Assembly (NCBI GenBank): GCA_039026755.1
Contig: JBCCLR010000131.1
Span: 1 to 10,739, forward strand
DNA: 10,739 bases
Direction of reading: 5' to 3'
Source of the DNA: CAKZYD01 sp039026755
GTDB taxonomy: Bacteria > Pseudomonadota > Alphaproteobacteria > Sphingomonadales > CAKZYD01
Each line of letters opens with the position of its first letter. Positions within the stretch are counted from its first letter, which is position 1. This document shows, in pieces, positions 6,672 through 10,739 of the stretch. The position numbers were made by a program, and so were the translations under genes. The notes below the pieces were generated by a model. It had not been told where the DNA came from, made no database searches, and saw nothing but the letters and a program-made list of their open reading frames with translations.

Positions 6672-8105
6672 ATGGGTAACACGATTTTTGATATGTTGTG
6701 GCGAGATCACCAAGTCCGCGCGCTGAGCGATGGCTCCAGCCTCATCTATATCGACCGCGTCTTTTTGCACGAGCGCACCGGTGGCATTGCGCTAAAGAGC
6801 CTTACAGATGCAGGCCGTGCCGTGCGCCGGCCAAGCAGCGTATTTTGCACCATTGACCATATCGTCGACACCTTTCCTGGGCGCGGCGATGACACCCGCA
6901 TGCCCGGCGGCTCGGCGTTTATCACCACCACGCGGGAGATGGCGCAAAAGGCGGGCATCAATTTCTTTGACATTGGCGACCCACGCCAAGGCATTGTGCA
7001 TGTGGTCTCGCCCGAACAGGGCATTGCCCTACCTGGCCTGACCCTGGTGTGCCCAGACAGCCATACGTGCACACTGGGCGGACTTGGCGCGTTTGCATGG
7101 GGCATCGGTTCTACCGATGGCGAGCACGCTCTGGCCACATCAACCCTGCGCATCAACCGGCCAAAGAGCATGCAAATCTGGCTTGATGGCACCCTGCGCG
7201 AAGGCGTTGGCGCGAAGGACATTATCCTGGCGTTGATCGGCAAATACACCGCCGCGGGCGGCAGCGGCTATATGCTTGAATTTGCCGGCCCAGCGGCGCA
7301 GGCGTTGCCAGTTGAAGCCCGCCTGACACTATGCAACATGGCCGTCGAGTTCTCTGCTTTTACCGGCCTGATCGCCCCTGATGATACGGTGTTTGAGTAT
7401 GTTGCTGGTCGGCCTTTTGCACCGAAAGGCGCCGTGTTTGATGCGGCGCTGAGCTATTGGAGGACGCTTCAGTCGGCGCCGGATGCGCACTTTGACAAGC
7501 GATTAGAGCTTGATGTCTCCCAGCTATCGCCGCAAGTCACCTGGGGCACCAGCCCAGCACATGTCGCCGGAATTGATCAGCCGATCCCCGACCCGAGCCA
7601 GTTGGCCGTTGACGCGAGCACCCAAACGTCACTTGAAAAAGCATTGAATTACATGGATCTACAGCCAGGCAGCAGCGTTGAAGGCTTGCCCATCGGCGGC
7701 GCTTTTATTGGCTCCTGCACGAATTCACGGCTGTCGGACCTGCGCCGCGCTGCCGCCATTTTAAAAGGGCGCAAAGTTGCCGAAGGCGTGAATGCAATCT
7801 GCGTCCCCGGCTCCAGCCAGGTTAAGGCAGCAGCTGAGGCAGAAGGGCTGCATCATGTATTTCAAGACGCTGGCTTTTCCTGGCGCGAATCCGGCTGCTC
7901 GATGTGCTTTTATGCGGGCGGGGAAAGTTTTGGCCACCGCCAGCGCGTCATCACATCAACCAACCGGAATTTTGAGAGTCGGCAGGGACCGGAAACCCGC
8001 TCGCACCTGGCCAGTCCGGAAACCGTAGCCGCGTCAGCAATTTGCGGGGCGATCACCGATCCGCGCAAACTTACACGCGGCGTCGTCACCCGCGATGCAG
8101 CCTAA
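6672..8105 (+). CDS. leuC: LeuC-family dehydratase/isomerase large subunit (divergent 3-isopropylmalate dehydratase-like)
   Basis: This 477-residue protein is an aconitase-superfamily large subunit, close in length and collinear with bacterial LeuC, which together with LeuD interconverts 2- and 3-isopropylmalate. The [4Fe-4S] ligands are present: Cys349 in GSCTNSR, and Cys409 and Cys412 in GCSMC. Other family blocks are RQGIVHV (105-111), SPEQG (113-117), STNRNFESRQGP (429-440) and a SHLASP block (444-449). The N-terminal TIFDMLWRDH matches the LeuC beginning, which fixes the start even though no ribosome binding site is visible. Departures from canonical LeuC as I remember it are CPDSHTCTLGG (127-137) for CGDSHTSTHGA, SAFTG (228-232) for GARAG, and IDHIVDT for VDHNVPT. 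These suggest a paralogous clade with a different hydroxy-acid substrate (inference). LeuD starts nine bases downstream, and no leuB follows. The symbol names the family, not a proven leucine role. Confidence 0.9.
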   Translation: MGNTIFDMLWRDHQVRALSDGSSLIYIDRVFLHERTGGIALKSLTDAGRAVRRPSSVFCTIDHIVDTFPGRGDDTRMPGGSAFITTTREMAQKAGINFFDIGDPRQGIVHVVSPEQGIALPGLTLVCPDSHTCTLGGLGAFAWGIGSTDGEHALATSTLRINRPKSMQIWLDGTLREGVGAKDIILALIGKYTAAGGSGYMLEFAGPAAQALPVEARLTLCNMAVEFSAFTGLIAPDDTVFEYVAGRPFAPKGAVFDAALSYWRTLQSAPDAHFDKRLELDVSQLSPQVTWGTSPAHVAGIDQPIPDPSQLAVDASTQTSLEKALNYMDLQPGSSVEGLPIGGAFIGSCTNSRLSDLRRAAAILKGRKVAEGVNAICVPGSSQVKAAAEAEGLHHVFQDAGFSWRESGCSMCFYAGGESFGHRQRVITSTNRNFESRQGPETRSHLASPETVAASAICGAITDPRKLTRGVVTRDAA

Positions 8106-8114
8106 GGCAAGCCG

Positions 8115-8738
8115 ATGAAACCCTTCACTCAGCATCGCGGCATCGCAGCTCCGATTTTGCGGATCAATGTGGATACCGACGCGATTATTCCATCGCGCGA
8201 GATGAAGACGGTTTCTAAGGCCGGGCTTGCGGATGGGCTATTTGCCGGCTGGCGTTATCTGACGCAAGGCAGCCGAGATATAAATCCAGATTTTGTGCTG
8301 AACCAGGACCCGTACAACAGCGCGACCATCCTGCTATCGGGCGAGAATTTCGGCTGTGGGTCAAGCCGCGAGCACGCCGTTTGGGCGCTTGCGGAATATG
8401 GCATCCGCGCTGTCATCGCGCCAACCTTTGGCGCCATTTTCTATAACAACTGCATCAAGAATGGCCTGCTGCCTATTGAGCTGCCCGATGAGACTATCCG
8501 TTCACTTGCCAAAACCGTCGAGCAAGATCCGCGCCAGGAGCAATTGGCCATTGATCTGAATGCCTGCGCCGTGACCACATCAGATGGCACCACACACAGT
8601 TTTACAATTGCGCCAACCCACCAAGAAATGCTGCTCGAAGGGCTCGATAGCATTGATATGACGCTGAAGATGCTGCCCGACATAGAAGCGTTTGAGGCGA
8701 CGGACGACCGTGCCGTGTGGGCCCGGCCGGCCTGTTAG
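8115..8738 (+). CDS. leuD: LeuD-family dehydratase/isomerase small subunit
   Basis: This 207-residue protein is the swivelling small subunit that completes the active site of the LeuC-family partner encoded just upstream. Its length is normal for bacterial LeuD. Visible family motifs are NVDTDAIIP (18-26), NPDFVLN (57-63), the conserved ENFGCGSSREHAVWAL (77-92), IAPTFGAIFYNN (101-112) and GLDSID (176-181). The residues after DTDAIIP, Ser-Arg-Glu-Met (27-30), differ from the Lys-Gln-Phe-Leu type in E. coli LeuD. This is the loop that helps set substrate choice in the isomerase family. Pairing with a divergent LeuC supports a dedicated two-subunit enzyme. An AAGG about seven bases before the ATG is a modest ribosome binding site. 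The stop TAG at 8736 nearly abuts the alcohol dehydrogenase start, so co-transcription is very likely. As for its partner, the symbol marks family only. Confidence 0.9.
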   Translation: MKPFTQHRGIAAPILRINVDTDAIIPSREMKTVSKAGLADGLFAGWRYLTQGSRDINPDFVLNQDPYNSATILLSGENFGCGSSREHAVWALAEYGIRAVIAPTFGAIFYNNCIKNGLLPIELPDETIRSLAKTVEQDPRQEQLAIDLNACAVTTSDGTTHSFTIAPTHQEMLLEGLDSIDMTLKMLPDIEAFEATDDRAVWARPAC

Positions 8739-8743
8739 CGTCT

Positions 8744-9832
8744 GTGCCAACCGAAGTTACAGCCGCAGTTTGCGACCCCGAACGCGGCCGCGATACCGTG
8801 CCCCAGCTTGAGCGCTTGACCCTGCGCGACCCTGGCCCGCATGAAATACGCGTGCGCATAAAGGCTGTCGGCATCTGCCATACCGACTTTTTCGCCGGTA
8901 GCTTATCTTCAGGCCCCGTGGTGCCGGGCCATGAAGGCGCAGGGATTGTTGAAGCCGTTGGCGCGCAGGTGACCCGCGTTGCCGTGGGAGACCGTGTCGG
9001 CCTGACCTTTGATAGCTGCGGCGCATGCCCGCGCTGCGATGCCAATGACCCGGCTTATTGCCATGATGCCTTGCAGCTCCAGTTCGGCCTAGACGAGAGT
9101 ATGGAACGCGCGGATGGCACAGCGGTTGCCGGCGCATTCTTCAAACAATCTAGCTTTGCCACACACGCATTGGCCAGTGAGCGCAACGCCATCCGATTGC
9201 CGAGCGATTTACCATTTGATTTGGCAGCGCCGCTGGGCTGCGGTGTCCAAACTGGCTATGGCGGCGTGGTCAACAGTCTGCAGCCAAAACCAGGCGAAAA
9301 CATCGTCATATTTGGCCTTGGCGCTGTTGGGCTCAGTGCCGTGATTGCTGCGCAGCACGCCGGGCTCAGCACCATTGTTGGCATAGACCCCATTGCGGAA
9401 AGGCGCGCACTGGCGGAAGAATTTGGTGCCACACACACATTCGCGCCCGATACTGCGCTGGATGCCGCCATCGCGCCGCGCAGCGCTGATTATACGCTTG
9501 ATTGCGCGGGCACAGAGCAGACATTTACCCAAGCGATTACACTGCTAAAGCCACGCGGGCGTTGCGGCATCATCGCGGTTCCGCCGCCCGACAAGCCCAT
9601 TTCCTTTGTGCCGCTGAATTTGCTTGACGGTGGGCGCGAGGTTGTCGGCATTGTCGAAGGCGGCAGTGACCCGGACCAGTTTCTGCCAATGCTTGGCAAG
9701 CGCGTGCTCGACGGCAGCTTGCCGTTGGAGCGGATGATCAAGCGTTATACTTTCGAGAATTTTGGCCAAGCATGGGAAGACGCAAAAAGCGGCAAAACGA
9801 TCAAGCCTGTACTGATCATGCAAGAAGCATAA
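8744..9832 (+). CDS. zinc-dependent alcohol dehydrogenase (MDR, aryl-alcohol type)
   Basis: This 362-residue medium-chain dehydrogenase should interconvert an alcohol and an aldehyde with NAD. With the GTG at 8744 as start, the catalytic zinc ligands are Cys45 (GICHTD), His63-Glu64 (GHEGAG) and Cys166 (PLGCGVQTG). The structural zinc site is Cys92, Cys95, Cys98 and Cys106. The Rossmann fold has GLGAVG at 191-196 and Asp215 at the end of the second strand, favouring NAD over NADP. GCGVQTG and the overall layout recall class III-like and benzyl-alcohol dehydrogenases. I prefer GTG 8744 because the family normally reaches the TAAV strand within a few residues of the start. A GTG at 8717, inside leuD, would add nine residues and overlap leuD by 22 bases. 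Neither has a strong ribosome binding site. The tight spacing implies translation coupled to leuD and a shared pathway. The substrate is unknown. Confidence 0.9.
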   Translation: MPTEVTAAVCDPERGRDTVPQLERLTLRDPGPHEIRVRIKAVGICHTDFFAGSLSSGPVVPGHEGAGIVEAVGAQVTRVAVGDRVGLTFDSCGACPRCDANDPAYCHDALQLQFGLDESMERADGTAVAGAFFKQSSFATHALASERNAIRLPSDLPFDLAAPLGCGVQTGYGGVVNSLQPKPGENIVIFGLGAVGLSAVIAAQHAGLSTIVGIDPIAERRALAEEFGATHTFAPDTALDAAIAPRSADYTLDCAGTEQTFTQAITLLKPRGRCGIIAVPPPDKPISFVPLNLLDGGREVVGIVEGGSDPDQFLPMLGKRVLDGSLPLERMIKRYTFENFGQAWEDAKSGKTIKPVLIMQEA

Positions 9833-9905
9833 CAAAGTCAGCACTGCCTTTTGTTCTTATAATCAGAGGCTTGCCCCTACCGCGGCGTTATTTCCCATTA
9901 TTGTG

Positions 9906-9934
9906 TTTTGCTATCGATGAAAGTGGATTATAAC
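9906..9934 (+). promoter_or_regulatory. candidate sigma-70 promoter for the serine protease gene
   Basis: TATAAC at 9929-9934 matches five of six bases of the -10 consensus. It is preceded at 17 bases by TTTTGC (9906-9911), a poor -35. It lies 40 bases before the protease ATG, in the 142-base gap after the alcohol dehydrogenase. That gap is AT-richer than its surroundings and shows no clear terminator. The protease is therefore probably transcribed on its own. Confidence 0.3.
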
Positions 9935-9974
9935 AGCAGGTAAACGATCAATACGGCTTGGGGGTGAATGGTAT

Positions 9975-10739
9975 ATGGCGCGGTTGATGCAGGCGTGCGT
10001 GTGGATCGGTCTTTTTGCGCTGCAGTGTGGCAACGCCTCAGCCATTGTCATTGATGCTGTGCGCGATCCTGTTTCGGCAATCGTGCCAAATCTAACGACA
10101 GATCAATTTGCCGGTGTTGGTTCGGTCAATGGCGGCTGCACGGGTACGGTGATTGGCCGGCAAACCGTATTAACCGCCGCGCACTGTTTCGCGCCCGGCG
10201 TAACGCGGTCCCAATTTCGCTTACCATTTGATGATACGCCCGACGTCTTCGCCTCCGGCGATGTCATCACTTTTCCCGGCTATGACCGCACCATCCCGTC
10301 CTTCGATCAAACACAGACCCCTGATTTAGCGATCCTATCTTTAGACAACCAGCTGCCGGATTTCATACCGCAATATCGGCTTGCCGATTTTGAGACAAAT
10401 CCGTCGCAAATCGCCATTGAACTCGTTGGCTTCGGCAACACCGGAACCGGGTTGACCGGCCAAGTGCCAGGCACCAATTCGAGTACGACAAAACGCTTTG
10501 GCCTGAACGACGTTGATCTGTTTGAAGCCAATGGCAACTATTTTACCGGTGATTTTGACCCGTCTTTCTCAAACCTAAACATCTTAGGCACCCAGGGCAC
10601 CGGCATTTTGGAGGTTATTCCGGGCCAAGGGGATTCCGGAGGGCCGGCATTTTACAACCCGAAGACAAGTTTGGATATCGCGCTGGAACGTGCGGATATC
10701 AACAGTTTTTCCGGCGATGTGCTGGATGAGTTGTTTGTC
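9975..10739 (+). CDS. secreted trypsin-like serine protease (S1 family), 3' end outside window
   Basis: An open frame of 255 codons runs off the right edge. Residues 1-23 form a signal peptide: a basic start, a hydrophobic core and an Ala-Ser-Ala cleavage site. The S1 catalytic triad is complete: His70 in LTAAHC, Asp117 in TPDLAILSL and Ser221 in GQGDSGGP. Cys55 and Cys71 are placed for the usual disulfide next to the active-site His. The protein should be exported through Sec and act outside the cytoplasm as an endopeptidase. The Asn/Asp/Gly-rich insert at about 160-210 is longer than in compact trypsins. GGGGG ends ten bases before the ATG and supports this start; an ATG at 9968 in another frame stops early. 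Similar bacterial proteins often end in a CTERM anchor, but that end is not in the window. Confidence 0.87.
   Translation, partial: MARLMQACVWIGLFALQCGNASAIVIDAVRDPVSAIVPNLTTDQFAGVGSVNGGCTGTVIGRQTVLTAAHCFAPGVTRSQFRLPFDDTPDVFASGDVITFPGYDRTIPSFDQTQTPDLAILSLDNQLPDFIPQYRLADFETNPSQIAIELVGFGNTGTGLTGQVPGTNSSTTKRFGLNDVDLFEANGNYFTGDFDPSFSNLNILGTQGTGILEVIPGQGDSGGPAFYNPKTSLDIALERADINSFSGDVLDELFV

Noticed and set aside
6746..7249. 167-residue minus-strand frame inside the LeuC-like gene
   Set aside because: It lies wholly within a gene with conserved motifs, and its translation is low-complexity Ser/Arg/Pro without a domain.
8717..8743. Upstream GTG start for the alcohol dehydrogenase, overlapping leuD
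   Set aside because: The added nine residues do not look like the family N-terminus, and no good ribosome binding site precedes this GTG. It remains possible.
9833..9905. Possible intrinsic terminator after the alcohol dehydrogenase
   Set aside because: Short complementary bits such as GGC and GCC exist, but no stem of five or more pairs is followed by a T-run.
1..10739. Signs of a mobile element, CRISPR array, defence island or structural RNA
   Set aside because: I saw no transposase or integrase motif, no terminal or regularly spaced repeats, and no tRNA-like cloverleaf; base composition looks even across the genes.

Overview
The window reads as ordinary chromosome of an alphaproteobacterium, probably free-living. 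The base composition is moderately GC-rich (roughly 55-60% by eye). The RNase R begins and ends in alphaproteobacterial style, and the gene mix of acyl-CoA, short-chain dehydrogenase and LeuC/LeuD-type enzymes is typical of that class. I see no tRNA, rRNA, insertion sequence, phage gene, CRISPR array or long repeat. Coding density is high, and no gene-free stretch exceeds 300 bases.

Layout. At the left edge (1-544) is a small predicted exported protein with a hydrophobic, basic C-terminal end, possibly preceded by a tiny overlapping leader frame. On the plus strand follow ribonuclease R (545-2806) and, 26 bases later, an acyl-CoA dehydrogenase of the ACAD10/ACAD11 type (2833-4041). A minus-strand run converges on it. 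In its transcription order it holds a 2,4-dienoyl-CoA-reductase-like SDR (6487-5585), a HAD-IB phosphatase-like protein (5446-4691) and a type I phosphoribosyltransferase (4634-4053). From the divergent region 6488-6671 a plus-strand cluster runs: a LeuC-family large subunit (6672-8105), its LeuD-family partner (8115-8738) and a zinc alcohol dehydrogenase (8744-9832). The right edge holds the first 255 codons of a secreted trypsin-like serine protease (9975-10739), cut by the window.

How the genes may work together. The clearest functional unit is the LeuC-LeuD-alcohol dehydrogenase cluster. The large and small subunits should form one [4Fe-4S] hydro-lyase that isomerises or dehydrates a hydroxy-acid. 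Both subunits depart from canonical isopropylmalate isomerase at conserved or substrate-facing places, and the next gene is a zinc alcohol dehydrogenase rather than leuB. I therefore suspect a related substrate instead of leucine synthesis; this is inference. The ACAD and the dienoyl-CoA-reductase-like SDR both suggest fatty acyl-CoA catabolism, but they lie on opposite strands and need not be co-regulated. I found no clear novel defence, mobile or RNA system. The most interesting points are the divergent isomerase pair, the Tyr-to-Trp change in the SDR active site, and the repeat-bearing divergent control region.
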